The notes: a model not told the origin generated them from the letters alone. 60,000 bases of DNA from Gnetum montanum (GCA_015680685.1 MNCI01007652.1:69851-129850); one strand, 5' to 3'; positions 24,480 to 37,382 are shown, numbered from the stretch's first letter. Made by a program: numbers and translations.

Positions 24480-25600
24480 GGAGCATGGTTGTCCATCTAT
24501 AGAGGTGGTAGTTGCACTACCTTGTCTTGGTTCTAGGAAAGGTTTCAGTTATTGGGTGTTGATCCACTTGTTTTTATTTAGGATTTTAGGATTTTAGACT
24601 AACATAGCCCCAAAGGGAAAGGTATAATCAATTATATAAGGTCTTGTCCACAATGTTTGGAACTTTGTCTTCTAGGATACATGTGTGGGGTTCCAATAAA
24701 GAACCTTATCTCCTACTTGAAATTTCACTTTCCATATTTGAAGGTCATGACATTGCTTGTTAAATGCCTTGTTCATCTCATTCAAAGATAGGGCTACCAA
24801 TTCATCTATCACATTGAGGTTGATCTATCTTTCTTTTTGTGCTAGACTTAGGTCAAGATTCAAATCACAAGTTGTTGAGAGTGTATGGAGATTAGATTGA
24901 ATCAAAAGCGTCGGAATTTTTTAGTACACTAGCTTGTAGGGAGAGTAGCAAATAGGAAGTTTCCATGTTGAGAAATAGACCCATAGGGAATTGTTGAGTT
25001 TTATTCTCCAATATTTCCTATATTTGCTTACAGTCCTTATTAGGATCTTTGTGATCTCCCTATTAGTTACCTCTACTTGACCATTGGCTTGGGGGTGATA
25101 GGGTGTTTTTAATTTATGTTCAACCCCCAGGCATTGCATCAACTTTCTAAAATTGGCACCTATGAAATGAGTTCCATTATCAAAAATTACTACACATGGA
25201 ACCCTAAACCTGTTTACAACATTTTGTTATACAAATCTAGTAGTAGTGGGTGATGTACATTTAGTAAGAGTTGCCACTTCTACCCATTTACAATAGTTGA
25301 CTACTACAATAATATATTCCTTTCCATTGGGCATGGGTGTGATGGGATACATGAGGTCAATGATGCATATGTCAAAGGCCTCTAGTGGTTGAACCCACTA
25401 TTGAGGACCTTTCATTCAAGCAGTCATCTCACCATATCATTGACAATGTTCACAAGATCAAATAAATTGGTGGGCATTCCATAAGATTCTAGGCCAATAG
25501 TATACTACCATAAGGATTTTTATGGCCTTTCATCTCCCTACATAGTGGTCTCTGCAAGGTCATTCATGAGCATCTTGGAGAATGCATAGTTGATCTTCAT
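24480..25600 (-). pseudogene. Element C integrase
   Basis: The minus strand shows the catalytic core with CKWVEVATLTKC, VIFDNGTHFIGANF (second Asp of D-D-E intact) and YHPQANGQVEVTNREI, whose Glu completes the triad. A C-terminal part follows: KVKFQVGDKVLYWNP near 24720 and GPYIIDYTFPFGA-like sequence near 24640 (there RPYIIDY). The wording of these blocks is typical of Athila integrases. The zinc-binding N-terminus near 25560-25420 is degraded. Multiple stops. Confidence 0.85.
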
Positions 25601-25849
25601 TAGGGACACATCAACAAATCATGCCATTGGTGCACACCTTGTAGAGGTATCTATTGATTTCCATCAAGTATTTGACCTTATGAAGAAATTATTACTTCTT
25701 TCTAAAGTCAAGATCTTGTGGCATCTCCTAAGTGAGAAGATAGATGAGGATGTCATTATACCATGTTGTTTCTATGGGTACTTGGTCATTTAGTGCATCC
25801 ATAAAGAGAAGTTCATCTCAAAACTAATTAGAGAGTGGGCTTTCCTCCT

Positions 25850-27150
25850 CTTTATTATCCCATCTTAAGCAAGAGAGGTGGTCAACGAGCACATTCTTCA
25901 TTCCTTTTTGATCTGCTATTGTGAGATCAAATTATTACAAGATCACAAGCCATCGTATGATACATGGGCTCACCATTAGTTTTTTCACTAGGAAACAGAT
26001 GGCACTATGATCTGTGTGTAGAAATACTTTATAACCAAGCACATAGTGCTTGAATTTTTCAAGAGCATACACCACTACTATCAATTCTTTCTACCTAGTG
26101 GTGTAATTTAGCTATGCATCTACAATGCTTCAACTCACATAGTGGATGTAATATGGATGTTTTTTTTATCATCCAACTATATAAGCACTACTTCCAAAGC
26201 ATAATTAGATGGATTTATCATTATGTGAAATCGTTTGGACCAGTCTGGTGCTCGTAAAATTAGAGTTTCTACAAGTTTTTTCTTCAATTATTGGAATGCG
26301 TATTCACATTCCTTAGTCTAGATGAACATGACATCTTACTTCGTCAACACAACCAATGGTTTTGCAATCTTAGAGAAATTGTTTATGAATCACTAGTAGT
26401 AGACAGTATGTCCAAGGAATGATTGGACATCTTTAACTATCTCTAGTTGGTATGTTATTCCTTGGATGACCCTTATCTTCTTTGGATCTATCTCAATCCC
26501 TTGTTGTGAAATTTGGTGCCCCAACACAATGCCATCTTGGACCATGAGATGAATCTTTTTTTATTTGAGCTATAGATTTGTTTCCATACATATTTTTAGT
26601 ACTTACTCAAGGTAGTCAAAGGCTTGCTCAAACATAGCTCCATAGGTATAGAAGTCATCCATGAAGACTTCCACACCACTACTAATTTGTTACTAAAAGA
26701 TGTTAAGGACCAAGTGTTAAAATGTTGTAGGGGCATTGCATAGACTAAATGACATCTTACAATATGAAAAAGTCCCCAAGGGACTCATGAATGTTATCCT
26801 GGCTTGATCTTCTAGTGTGATTTGAATTTGGTTATAGTCACTATAACCATTCAAGAAGCTATAATAACAATGCCTAGAGATTGTGTTCAAAACTTGGTCC
26901 ATAAATGGCAATGGAAAATGATCATTAAAAGTTGCCATGTTCAATAGCCTAAATTTGATGTAGACCTACCACTTGCTATCTTTCCTTTACACAATTACGA
27001 ATGGGCTAACCCACTCACTATCCACGATGGGATAGATAAGCCCGACCTTGAGGAATTTCTCTATTTTCTCCTTGATGATCAACTTCAATTTCGGATTTAG
27101 CCATCTCTATGACTACCTTCTTAGCTTCATGGCTATATTAGTGTAAATGT
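25850..27150 (-). pseudogene. Element C reverse transcriptase and RNase H
   Basis: The minus strand gives IIKEKIEKFLKVGLIYPI, then TFNDHFPLPFMDQ, YSFLNGYSDYNQI, FSYCKMSFSLCNAPTTF and the catalytic block FMDDF near 26672-26651. GIVLGHQIS and IDPKK follow near 26550-26480. An RNase H-like stretch with DASNYA appears near 26190, and degraded sequence continues to about 25850. The RT should copy RNA to DNA in the particle; here stops and frameshifts make it inactive. The block wording fits the Athila clade. Confidence 0.85.
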
Positions 27151-27559
27151 AATGTTGGCATATCCTTGGATCAATTCTAGTTAGCTTGGAATATGACCAA
27201 GAAAAGGATATTAACCATTTGTTAACCACCTTTAACAGATTTTCTTTTTATTTAGGAGCAAGTTTGGCATTGACTATGACTAGATTACCAATATTTAAGT
27301 ATGCATATTCCATGCTAGTTGGTAGAGTTTTCAAATCTAGGGAATTTTGCTTAAAGTTATCAAGGATTTCCAACTCTTCCCAATAGGTATCATCATCTTT
27401 ATCATTAGAAAGTTGGTGATGAACTTGCTCAAGGTCATCCATGCTTTTAACACACATGTTAGGCTCTCAGTTAGTTCTATGCATAATGCATTACTTTCTA
27501 GGTCATCTGTCATCCATTGGGTGTCCTTCTATTTTATGGCTACTACGTATAGATACCTT

Positions 27560-28140
27560 TGAATATCTATTTCCTGTGCACACACTGATTTCATGCTTTA
27601 ATGTATCTACTTTTGATGGACCAAATATTTTGCACACAATTGCACTTATTATCATTGTGCACAATGTATGGAACATTCTTCATCTCTAACCTTCCAAATT
27701 CATTTTCCTTGGAGATTTTCAAGGAGAGGTTTGTTATGCCCATTCATGCATTGACCATGCTTAACCATGCTCTTCCCATAATTATGGGGAAGTCACCTTT
27801 GTAGTTTTTGACCTTTATGACTCGAAAATTAGTAAGATAGAACCACACACTAATTGTGGTCACAATGTTCTCCACAAATCCCAAGAGAATAATGATTGAC
27901 TAGTTTGAAAATTCTAAATGGATGTTGCTATTCTTGAGAGATGGTAGGTTTCAAACCTTGTACATGTCATGAGAGATAAAATTGACACCAAAACTAAAAG
28001 TAAGAAGAGCCTTGCATGACTCATGTCCAATGATCTATAGGTAAATGAGTGGACTTCTTGGGTTAGATCTTTTTGTGGAAAGATTGCTAGCTTTGATCCA
28101 ATCAGAAATAACATGAGTTAACATTACAGTGTAGATCTAA
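27560..28140 (-). pseudogene. Element C protease region
   Basis: The minus strand gives CKALLTFSFGVNFISHDMYK, corresponding to the Athila aspartic-protease block (usual form L-x-D-L-G-A-S-V-N-L-x-P) with the catalytic Asp lost. FPIIMGRAWLSMVNA near 27790-27740 matches the downstream (I/V)-(I/L)-(G/M)-G-R-(P/A)-(F/W)-L block. Decayed. Confidence 0.7.
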
Positions 28141-28259
28141 GGTGGTGTTAGGTTTGAAGGGCAATAAAAGATGTTTGATGTAGAGGATGAGGGTGTTGGA
28201 AATGTAGGGTAGCTAGCCACATGAGGTTGTGAGGGTTTGGGAGGACTATTAGTTCAGAT

Positions 28260-30646
28260 AAAAGGTCATTTTCTAGATTGATTGTCCCAACCACTCGATG
28301 AAAAAGCTAGTTATGACTACATAGACATTGTAGCATTTTGTTGCTATGGCTATGAAGGAATTTCTCCCTACACGGATGGAGTAGGAGGTAATTGGGTTGA
28401 GGCTAGAGGAATGTGTGTAGATGGATGTAGAGGGTGGTATGGATATGGGTTCTCTACTCAAGTGGATGGTGAATGTGTTTGATGATACTATGGAGGGTAA
28501 TAGTGATGCTAAAATGAGGCATTTCTTATAGAACTTCTTAGAGAAATAGGTTGTTGAACATAGTACCCATATGGATCTAGTTACCTGTAAGGGTACTACT
28601 ACCTTGGCGGTGGCATTCCCCATGATCGTGGATGGTGCCATTATTGGTATTGCTCATATGGTTGTGGTGGAGCTCCACTTAGATAATAAGTTTGTTGTTG
28701 CTAGTAGAACTGCGTTGCATTACCTTGAGGATAAGATAATCGTCTGGGTGCGTATCAATGTGATAGTCAAGGATTCAATGCATACACCCCAAACTCTTAT
28801 AAGTGTGACATCATATGGCAACACCTCCTTGGATGTTTGTATTGATAGATGTCACAACCAGTATCATCATCAAAGTTAGTCTTCATAACTTCCTCTATGG
28901 TAGCAACTTTGTCCTTACCTCTCTACTAGACATGTTTAGCTTCTTTTCATCTTCTAAATTCATGATCACTATTATGTTCTTTGGATGCTTCAACAATCTT
29001 CATACCAGTTTGGAATTTCTCATTCAAAGAGTCCCATAATTTATCAACCTTTGTTGAAATATCAAAAATAGATTTTTGAATAGGTAAGGTTTTCCTATTC
29101 ACCACTTTATCGAGTGGTGACTCTTCCTCAATACAAAATTGGACCTCCCTTTTCCTGCTTTAAGGATCCCTATTATACTCTTCTACACTTCTTATTTTTT
29201 ACAACTCATCTTCTTCTTTTACTACCTGCTCTATAAGCCATTAGATTTGATGAGCTCTTAATTTAGATAGTCTCCCTTAGGCATAAATTGGAAGAGTTTT
29301 TCTAGTTTCTGCTCTAAGCCCATCTATGATGTGGAGGAGCTATTCTCCTTGAGAATAACCATGACCATGGCATCAATGTAAGAGTAAATAATATCTACCC
29401 ATGGTAGCATTTAAGGGTTCATGTGCTCCTTGTTTTCAACCTTTGGATTTGCCTTCTTAGTTTGGGCACATTGGAGGATGTCTAGTATTTATCATTAAAT
29501 AGTTCTAACATGGTACTCTATTGGTGAATGGATTTTGACTCTAAGGATTAGTACCAACTTTTAGCTTCTTTGATGAGTATCCTGGGGAAAAGCTTGAGTT
29601 TCTACAAATCATTTTCAATGTTCTTTAAGGCATAGGCATTATGGAAAGCTTGTATATGTGTCTCTAGATTAGAGTTGTATCTCCCCTTAAATCTTGGGTT
29701 CTTATTCATGTCTAAGCACTTGCTCCTATGATCTTTCACATGTTTGGTTGGGATTTTACTACCTTTGCAATGTAGAGCATGCTTTGATTTGCCAATAGAG
29801 GTTCATCATCATCATTGCATTAATGATGCCAATGATGGTTTCTACCACCTCTACATTCTTGATGGCCTTGACAATCATTGTTATCTTGTTGATTACATTC
29901 ATCACGATTATTTCAATAGTGGATTTTATGAGAACCTACAGATGAAGAGGATGAAAAGGAAGGTGGATTACCACAGCCACTGTGGTATCTACCACTAACT
30001 CTTCACTCATTATGACCATCATCCTTAGATCCCTTGCCATTGTGATGTTTACCCGAGTCCCTACCTTGACTATCACTTTTTTATAAACCTAGTTTATGAA
30101 TAGTGGATCACAAGTTTAGGACCACACTGTCATTACCAACAATAGGGGGTGGAGAATCTTCATGTTGAGAACCTTCAAAGGGAAAATCCTTATTGTCATC
30201 TTGATCTAGTAGGAATAAGGGATTAGTGAAATGTTTTCCTTTCATAGCCTCACGGTGCTTCTCCTGGTGTCAATCTCTCCTGTGTTGTGTTTTAGTGGGA
30301 TGGTAGTCCCAAGTGTCATAACCATTCACAACATATTCCTTATGAAGATGTGGAATGCCCAACTTCTTAAGAGTTTGAAATAGCATCCTGGGCATAGATT
30401 GATCAAGGGGCAAGACAATGTTTCCCTCCATGTTAAGCCATCACAATTGCTCATTTTGATGTAGGCTGAAGGTGAAGTCCAATACATAATCATTTGTATG
30501 TGTATATACCACTTTGCACTGTTGTGGGATTGGTGGTTTGACATCTTCACGCTTGTGAAAAGAAGACATTTTACAAAACAAATAACATTATTAGTGTGCT
30601 TTTGTAATTGAATGTCATTTAAGAGTAATGTTTCACTTGGGTCCAT
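28260..30646 (-). pseudogene. Element C gag
   Basis: The capsid-like core lies near 29700-29400 on the minus strand: NPRFKGRYNSNLETHIQAF, LKLFPRILIKEAKSWY, and TMLELFNDKY, matching the retrotransposon gag family found in Athila. The upstream segment from about 30646 is leader or N-terminal gag, poorly preserved. Downstream (28680-28270) is a Pro/Gln/Tyr-rich linker. I did not find a CCHC knuckle. Many stops, several at expected Trp or Gln codons. Confidence 0.72.
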
Positions 30647-30695
30647 CTAATGATGTTAATAATGTTCATTCATCCTAGATAGTAACAAACAAAGT

Positions 30696-30713
30696 CCTTC
30701 ACAATAGTGCCAA
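30696..30713 (-). other. Element C primer-binding site (tRNA-Asp type)
   Basis: On the minus strand TTGGCACTATTGTGAAGGA follows the LTR end directly. It resembles the Athila tRNA-Asp PBS TGGCGCCGTTGCCGGGGA, with most differences being C-to-T or G-to-A changes. Confidence 0.72.
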
Positions 30714-31618
30714 TGATGAGCAATGAGATACCCCTACGTCCAACCGTATGAATCACAAAGCATTCACATGCGATCCAGTCGAATTTTGTGGACTTTATGG
30801 TTTTCAGTACACTAGTATTCTAGGCAGTGAAATTTTCCCTAAGGTCATTCATTGTCTTCCTAATTGCACTTGTGAAATACAAAGGTATGGTTAAGTGAAA
30901 TTGAGGCATATAATTTTTATCATTTTATATTTTGTATTATTTGGTGATTTGAAGAGAGAGATAAAGTAATTTAATAACTAATTTAAGCTAACTAACTAAC
31001 TGATCTCTAATTGGTCCTAACATAAGCATCTAGCCCTACTTTACATACACGTCCTGAACCTACATATCCACTGCTAGGTTACCAGGTGCTACGCTACTGG
31101 GTATACCAAGCAATAATGCTACTAGGTTACCAAGTAAATACATGTTACATTCAAAGTAGTCATACTTATGTAATTAATCTATCTAGCTTATCTTGCTTAA
31201 TTACCTCATTAGCTTAATTACTAGAAAATATTGAATAACTAATTTAAAATATTAAATGCATGAATAAATATCTAAACTATCCAAAATGCTTCAAGGTTTA
31301 TCAAGAAGCTCATCTTTATTACTACACACACTATTGTGCTTAGGTACAATAGTGTTTGAATAAAGATTCATACACTCAATGACTCCTACTATGGGAACTT
31401 GAGAGAAATATTCTAACTTTCAAATGTAAAAATTGCAAGAGTTTCGCTACTATTCTCAATTTGATACCATAAATGCAGTTGGTAAGCATGTATTTATAGC
31501 CCAAGATGAACCCCTACATCAATGGGGCCACATCGATGCAACACACTACGTCAATAAGGCCTTGTCGATAGGGCCTAGTTGATGGGGTCCAATTAACATA
31601 ACAAATCATACTTCATCA
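30714..31618 (-). repeat. Element C, 5' LTR (905 bp)
   Basis: It aligns with 5898-6800 over its full length, from TGATGAG to CTTCATCA. As the 5' LTR it should drive leftward transcription. Near 31500-31580 it contains repeated caatggggcc / gatggggt motifs, also present in the other LTR. Confidence 0.87.
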
Positions 31619-31623
31619 CTAAG

Positions 31624-32162
31624 CCACTATCCTCTTTGTAAGAAGTGCAAATGTCCTAAGCACCATGACAAAATCCTTTTCTAAAATGGATACTACTCCA
31701 AAAGAAATTTGGCACAAGCTAATTAATACGATAACACAAAAATACTACAAGCCCAACATGATAAATAATTCACAAGTAACTTGAATGATATACTTATAAA
31801 CAATAAACTTTTTAGCCATCGAAAGCCTCTTTTCCCTTCACTTAATGAGTTTTTTTCCCCAATTTTCTTCACTATACTATCCTATGATGTTTTTAAGAAT
31901 CTAGCAAAGGAAAAAGGCATGCCTAATAGATTAAAAATAGTTGACTTTCTAGAAAATGCCAAAATTTAGGAAAAGCCCATTCTTGAAATCCCTTATTGGA
32001 AAAAAAAGTTTTTAACAAATTAATTCGAGAGCTTGAAAGTCTACAATAATGATCAACATGATAAAGAAGACAATTTACAATAGCTTTGTGATTTTTTATT
32101 TAAAATAAGTCATCTACAAAATGCATATTTAATAAAGTAATAAAATTATTTTTAATAAAGAT
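31624..32162 (-). pseudogene. LINE fragment 2: middle of reverse transcriptase
   Basis: This short stretch lies between elements C and B. The minus strand reads HFVDDLF near 32110 (RT active-site-like block; usual F/M-A-D-D), then CRLSSSRINLLKTFF and FQEWAFPKFWHFL, matching the region after the active site of plant LINE RTs (usual G-S-x-I-N-x-x-K-S). Stops and frameshifts break it. It connects fragment 1 (51713-52420) to fragment 3 (4640-5897) once B and C are disregarded. The plus-strand open frame at 31781-31969 is a shadow of this. Confidence 0.65.
32158..32162. repeat. Target-site duplication of element B (AAGAT)
   Basis: AAGAT at 32158-32162 before the 5' LTR and AAGAT at 51708-51712 after the 3' LTR match perfectly, fixing both ends of element B and showing insertion into the LINE. 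Confidence 0.9.
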
Positions 32163-34105
32163 TGAAACACCATAAATCTCAAAACTGTGATGATTTAGCA
32201 CAATCCTGAAATTTGGGCAAGGATCTCTGTAAGCATGGTGTCACATTGGACTGTGCAGACAATATGGCACCCTAGGATTTCTAATGCTTGAATTGTTGCT
32301 TCAAAGCTTTCCTACCAACTTCTATAGAACAGTCAACACAGCACCTAGCGACAAGGCTAGTTTGAAGAGGCACTAGGGTAGATCATACAGTCTATCAAAT
32401 TTTCTATCTCATAAGCTGAGTTGTTGGCTACACCCTCTAACCTATCCAGCTTGACACTTGACTCGGCTGATGGTCTACCCAAGGACCATGCTAGGAGCTA
32501 TTGAAAGTGTTCAGGATAAGCAAAAAAATTTGGCAAGTTTTCTAGCTATGAGATCTACTATGCTACGATACGCTGCATAATGTAGTAGGCCTTGAGGAGA
32601 CTAAACAAACACCAAAGATGCAATCACCAATAACTTGGCCCCCAAGGTACCTATCCCATTTCATTCTTGAAGCATGAACAACATGACATAGTAAAGATGT
32701 GGCAATTTTCATCAAAGGTCCTCTTCATTCAAGTGCTACGCTACATAGTGTAGCAAGGTTTTGTTGTGGCAATGCTTCTGCATAGACTGATTTTGGTGAA
32801 GTGAACATATTTTTCCCTTCCATCAAGCATGCTTGTTTTTCCATCACACTAGGACATGATCATCATCCCATGATAAAATGTTTGCAAAATGAGTGAGAAT
32901 CCAAGCAATATAAGGTGCTACACTATGCTACGCTACATAGCGTAGCATAGTGTAGTAGGGACAGAACACATGAAGGTCCTCTGCCAAGTGGTTCTAATAA
33001 GATAATTGCACTTGGCCATACTCTGGCCTCCAAGACTGCCTATCCCACCTCACCCTTGGGCCCCAAACAAAGTTTCTTAATAAAGCATTGCATATTAGAT
33101 AGGAATTCATGTCACACTGGCTGCTACATTGTGCTACACTACATAGCATAGCACAATGTAGCAGGGACACAAAGCATCCCAAGGATGAACTTTGTAGGTC
33201 CCAGGACCTTTCAACTTGGAAAGCAGGGTTGCCAATTATTACAGTTTCTTGCCTAGTAGGGTACTTTCAGCTTTTAGGAAAGATTTCCCTCAAGATAGGT
33301 AGCTACGCTACGCTACACTACACTATGCAGCATAGCACAACGTAGCATGCAGGTGTCTACGCAATGCCAATTCGTTGGGTAGTGTAAATAGCATAACACT
33401 CATATGGAAGCATCAAAGCATGCTCGATTAGCTTCAAAAATTGGTGGTGATGGTCATTTCTCCTCTGGCATTTCTTCAACAGATAGTATTAGCAAATTTT
33501 CCTTGTTTTTCACCCCCTAGTTATTCCTAGTCATTCAAAGGGTTGGATTTTGGCATTTTTGGCTTTGAGAATCACCTTTTTGGTAGTTGGCTTTGAAGAT
33601 TTTCATTTGGCATTTTGGCTTTCTGGAAATTAGCTTTGGCAAAGAGACTAGCAAGAAAAAGGTTCCTATTAGCAAGCTATTAATAATAGTTCAAGGAGCT
33701 GTGACCATACTGCTTCATTATAAGCTATGCCTATCCTCACTGCACATCTATTATACATCTTCTTCAGCCAAATAGAGACCAAATCCCTTGGTCTTGGGGA
33801 AGTACACTTTCTCACTCAAGACTATTTCATTTCATTTTGCTATTATCATATTTTGCATTATTCTCTATCAGTTTATGTGTGTCACTTATCGCTTAATTCA
33901 TACACAACATCTTTAAAACAACTATTTATGAAAGGCTATTGTACATTGATTAAGTTCCTATCTAATATACCAGATCGTTTAGGGCACCCCACTTTTTTTT
34001 ACTCTGATACGATCCTTGCATGGATCCAGGGTTAAGATGTATGCCTGGTGATGTATGCCTGGTGACCTCTGGATGTTCTAGCCACCAAATTTTTCAACTG
34101 CTATA
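32163..34105 (+). repeat. Element B, 5' LTR (1943 bp)
   Basis: It starts TGAAACACCATAAA and ends GCTATA (3' copy GCTACA). It aligns with 49546-51707 over its length, with indels; for example the 3' copy has an extra segment near 50870-51170 including a tataaatacc TATA-like sequence at 51130-51141. Both copies contain five palindromes of GCTACGCTA type and end with a block of small open frames (PILTAHLLYIFFSQ-like) that is simply conserved LTR sequence. Confidence 0.88.
32555..33346. repeat. Array of five palindromes in the 5' LTR of B
   Basis: Inverted repeats centre near 32571, 32745, 32937, 33143 and 33324, 174-206 bp apart. The best, 32918-32955, has perfect 18-bp arms (CTACACTATGCTACGCTA) around a 2-nt CA spacer. 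That at 33121-33164 has 21-bp arms with two mismatches and the same CA spacer. That at 32735-32754 has 9-bp arms with one mismatch. They could form hairpins in RNA or cruciforms in DNA, or bind a dimeric factor. Confidence 0.88.
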
Positions 34106-34108
34106 GTT

Positions 34109-34127
34109 TTTGGCACTAGAAGGAGGT
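34109..34127 (+). other. Element B primer-binding site
   Basis: TTTGGCACTAGAAGGAGG begins four bases after the 5' LTR end, the usual place for a tRNA-primer site. A shares CTAGAAGGAGG. The tRNA is not assigned. Confidence 0.65.
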
Positions 34128-34559
34128 CCCTTTATGCCCTTTTCATGCATCTTGGGTAATTTTGCATATTATCTATACCTCGTCACCTACTAGCGTAGAC
34201 ATGACACCCTCATGGTTGTCTACGCACTAGGTGGTGCAGATTGGTTGTGACAACGGTTCCTCTGGAACCCTGTGGGATGAAAGCCTCCAACCACTTACTA
34301 TAGCATGTCCACTCTATAGAATACACTATGCTACCTGCATCTCATGTGGCATAGCGAACCTTCTAGTGTAGCAATTCTACTTACCATAGCAGGTGTAACA
34401 GTGAAGGAAGCCAACTTCCAATGTTCCGTAGTGTACCTTGTTTTAGCCTCTCTCTCTTTTCTAAGGTTTCCATTTTACAATAGAAAATTATTCCCACGAC
34501 TACTACCATTCCCACCTCAAACCCAAAGGTTCCCTACTCTATTGAAAGCACAACAGGTC

Positions 34560-37043
34560 TTGAGCGATGGCTCATTCTAGTGCTGGTATAGTGACAGTCT
34601 CTTAGGTTGTGGTTCCTATCACCTAAGAATTTAGCACAAGATGCAGAGTAATACAATTTCCTCTATGAAAAAGTCCAAAAAAATCTACCCTTAACTCACC
34701 AGGAACTTGAAGATAAATGTAACTTCAAGTTCCTCTATTGGAACAGGAGGGAGTTCATCCCTACTCTAGATGTCACCATCCCACTGACTAAAGCTTATCA
34801 ATGGGTGTTAAACCAACTAATATAAATAAGTAGGAATAGGGAATGGGACATAGCGTCCCACTACGATGAAGCATTTCAGGATGGGAAAGAAGACTCGGAC
34901 TCCCACTCTGAAGGTGATGGCTAGATCTACACCATGGCTATCCCTTCCATTGCTATCTTCCTATCAAACCCACTCTTCTCTCTACCCCCTTCATTGTCAC
35001 CACAATCCACACCCTCTTCAATGATGGACAGCCATCCCGTGGTTTCAACCTATCAACATGAAAGCCCTTCAACTTCGTTTCCAGTCCCTCTCCCTTCCCA
35101 ATCTATTTTAACATCATACCCAACATTATTCATGGCTACACTACCTTACGTTCACACTATGTCTATGTCACAATTGCATGTGAGTTCCTCTTCTATTCCC
35201 TTATCTACATTCATCCCACCACTAGTAGTAGACCCAAACTCAATCACATGGTGGATGCTAAAGACTTCTCTACCTATTACAAAACCCTCTCAAATGTTGC
35301 ATTACATCCAATTCCAAGAATACCAAGTCCCACAAGTGGTGAAACCAAACATAGGGTTGTGGGACACCTCACCAATTGAGCAAGTAGCCAACCCCATGAT
35401 GCCACCAATGGCCACCGCCCTAAGGGCACCACCCACTAGGTGGTGGAACATCCAGGTGACACCACTTGTAGGAGCAGCTCCAATGGTGCCTCCCATGGGA
35501 TAGGCTACTGCCCTAATAATGTCATCTATGATGGCTACTTAGGCAACCCCACAACCACTTGCAATGTCCCCTGGTTTGGATCAAGCTTTTCAACTCATCT
35601 AAACCCTAATTGAGGAAATCAAATGCCTCAATGTAGCTAGTTCTGAAACTATCTAGGTCATGGAATTTTACCATGATGACCCTATTAGTCTGGTTTTTCC
35701 TATGCTGACATTGCCCCCTAGGGTGCCACTCCTCCAATTTACAAAATACAATGGGGAGGGTGATCCAAACACACATCTAGTGACCTTCAAGTCTGAGTCA
35801 TTACTGTTGCAGCCATGGCCTCATACCATCATCCACGTCTTTGCCATATCTCTAACAAGGAAATCTTTGGACTAGTACCACATGCTCCCACATGCCTTCA
35901 TCTCCACTCTAAAAGAGCTATTAAGCCAATTCGTGACCTGCTTCAAGTACAACTTGAAACTGGAGGTCACACTAGACCAGCTCATGAGTGTTAAGTAGGA
36001 CTCACTAGAATCTATGCAGAGATTCATACAATGGTGGAGCATCACTTTGGCTATCTTTAAGGATTCCATAAATGACTTGATTAAGTCGAAGCTCTACTAC
36101 CTGGTCCAATGCTCCCTCAACCAAGCCTTTGCTCATATCAAGAGCATTTCGAACGTGGTTGAAGCCAGTAGGAACCTAGCGTATGTGACATACAAGAATG
36201 CACACATGAAAAAGGACAAAGAAAAGGGCAAGGCCATGGCAACAATAGTGGCTACCATGGCCAAGGAAAGAAATCTTGAAAATAGAAACAATAAGAAGAT
36301 GGCCACAACACCCAACACCACACCTAGCTATAGTAATATAGGACAATCCTCAACATTAACACCTACAACACCAACCTATCCAAGGGGCAACTTTGAGTGC
36401 AAAGATCACTCCAAGTATATCCCATTACCCATTAAGCCTTCAAAATTTTTGAAGCAACTATTGGGAACTAGGTGTATACAACATAAATGGATGTTAGAGG
36501 AGGTAATTAAATGTACTATGAAGTTCTATGGAATCCCTTCTTGGTACGCCCAATGAACCTCTAGTCCCAAAAAATTTTAGGTTAGAGCATTTTTGTGACT
36601 ATCACCAACTATTCGATCATGATACAAATTACTGCCTAGCATTGACAGATGACATACAATGCATGATTGATCAGAGCAAGCTGGTCCTAGATGAGAGTGG
36701 TCATATTTTCCCTAAAAACCAGTCAATGCATGTTTACAACGATCCCCTAAATGCTAACAACTTAGGATACACCATCAACATTATTGACATTAACAATAAT
36801 CTAGAACCACCACAAAAACCATTCGTGGTGCGTGTGCCTCCTTGTAATGTAGAAATGCCAACTAAAACAACATCGCAAGCCCCGTTTTTCCTTAAAGTTC
36901 CTTTTCAAACATCCACCTCACCCTTTGTGCTTAAAGTTACATCATCGCCCATGCTAACACAACAGGCACCATTTGTCATTAAGGAGCCAAAACATCCAAG
37001 CTCCTCTACCACTCAAAGCGAGGTAACAAAAAATACACCATAG
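34560..37043 (+). pseudogene. Element B gag
   Basis: A Ser/Pro/Thr-rich N-terminal part, open at 34934-35503, leads to the capsid-like core at 35660-36200 (LQFTKYNGEGDPNTHLVTF, STLKELLSQFVTCFKYN, SMQRFIQWW). A Lys-rich linker (36200-36310) and, after a frameshift near 36540, a knuckle-like CDYHQLFDHDTNYC (36595-36636; C-x2-H-x5-H-x4-C), typical of this gag type, follow. A Pro-rich tail ends at 37043. The region 34128-34560 is leader. Gag should package the element RNA. Frameshifts and stops make it non-functional. Confidence 0.82.
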
Positions 37044-37382
37044 CCTTGTTATCTAAAAAAGTGTGAAGAGTATTTAGCAGACAAGATGGCTAGGGAATGT
37101 ACTATGCTAGGTCCCTCTACACCTAGCCACTTGTCTATAGTCCCTATGACCTCTTCATCATCAGCTGCTGGTAATAGTGTACACATACTATTGATGTCCA
37201 CTGAGCTAAGAAAGTTGGTTAGCTAGCCCAAAATCACTCCCCCTTGAGAGATTTTTCTTTTAGGACAAATAGAGAAAGAAAGGATTAGCAAAAAAAAAGT
37301 TGGTGGGTGGGACTTTCTCAATGCCCTTACACAAGTCAAACAGGCCCTAAAGTAGAAAAACACAACTTTAAGTCCATATGAC

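Larger units (their letters stand above)
5898..31618 (-). mobile_element. Element C: Athila-like Ty3/gypsy retrotransposon
   Basis: It is bounded by LTRs of 903 and 905 bp and flanked by a near-perfect 5-bp duplication. The minus-strand order from the right is 5' LTR, PBS, gag, protease, RT, RNase H, integrase, an extra ORF, 3' LTR. RT and INT motifs (NDHFPLPFMDQ, HPQANGQVEVTNREI) and the PBS match the Athila clade as I know it. Without the nested element A the length is about 13.2 kb, normal for Athila. All coding parts carry stops and frameshifts, so this copy cannot encode its proteins. Confidence 0.85.

Noticed and set aside
28273-28641. 122-residue ORF as an independent protein
   Set aside because: It falls in the Pro-rich gag linker of element C; the neighbouring frame gives a Pro/Gln/Tyr-rich sequence fitting gag.
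31781-31969. Plus-strand ORF of 62 residues as a gene
   Set aside because: It lies opposite the LINE RT fragment and has no motif; its open frame is a shadow.
33727-34035. Open frame in the 5' LTR of B, also present at 51346-51585
   Set aside because: It occurs in both copies only because it is LTR sequence; ends and lengths differ and no protein motif is present.
36133-36321. Minus-strand hydrophobic ORF in B gag
   Set aside because: It is the reverse of the Lys-rich gag linker, which always reads as hydrophobic on the other strand.
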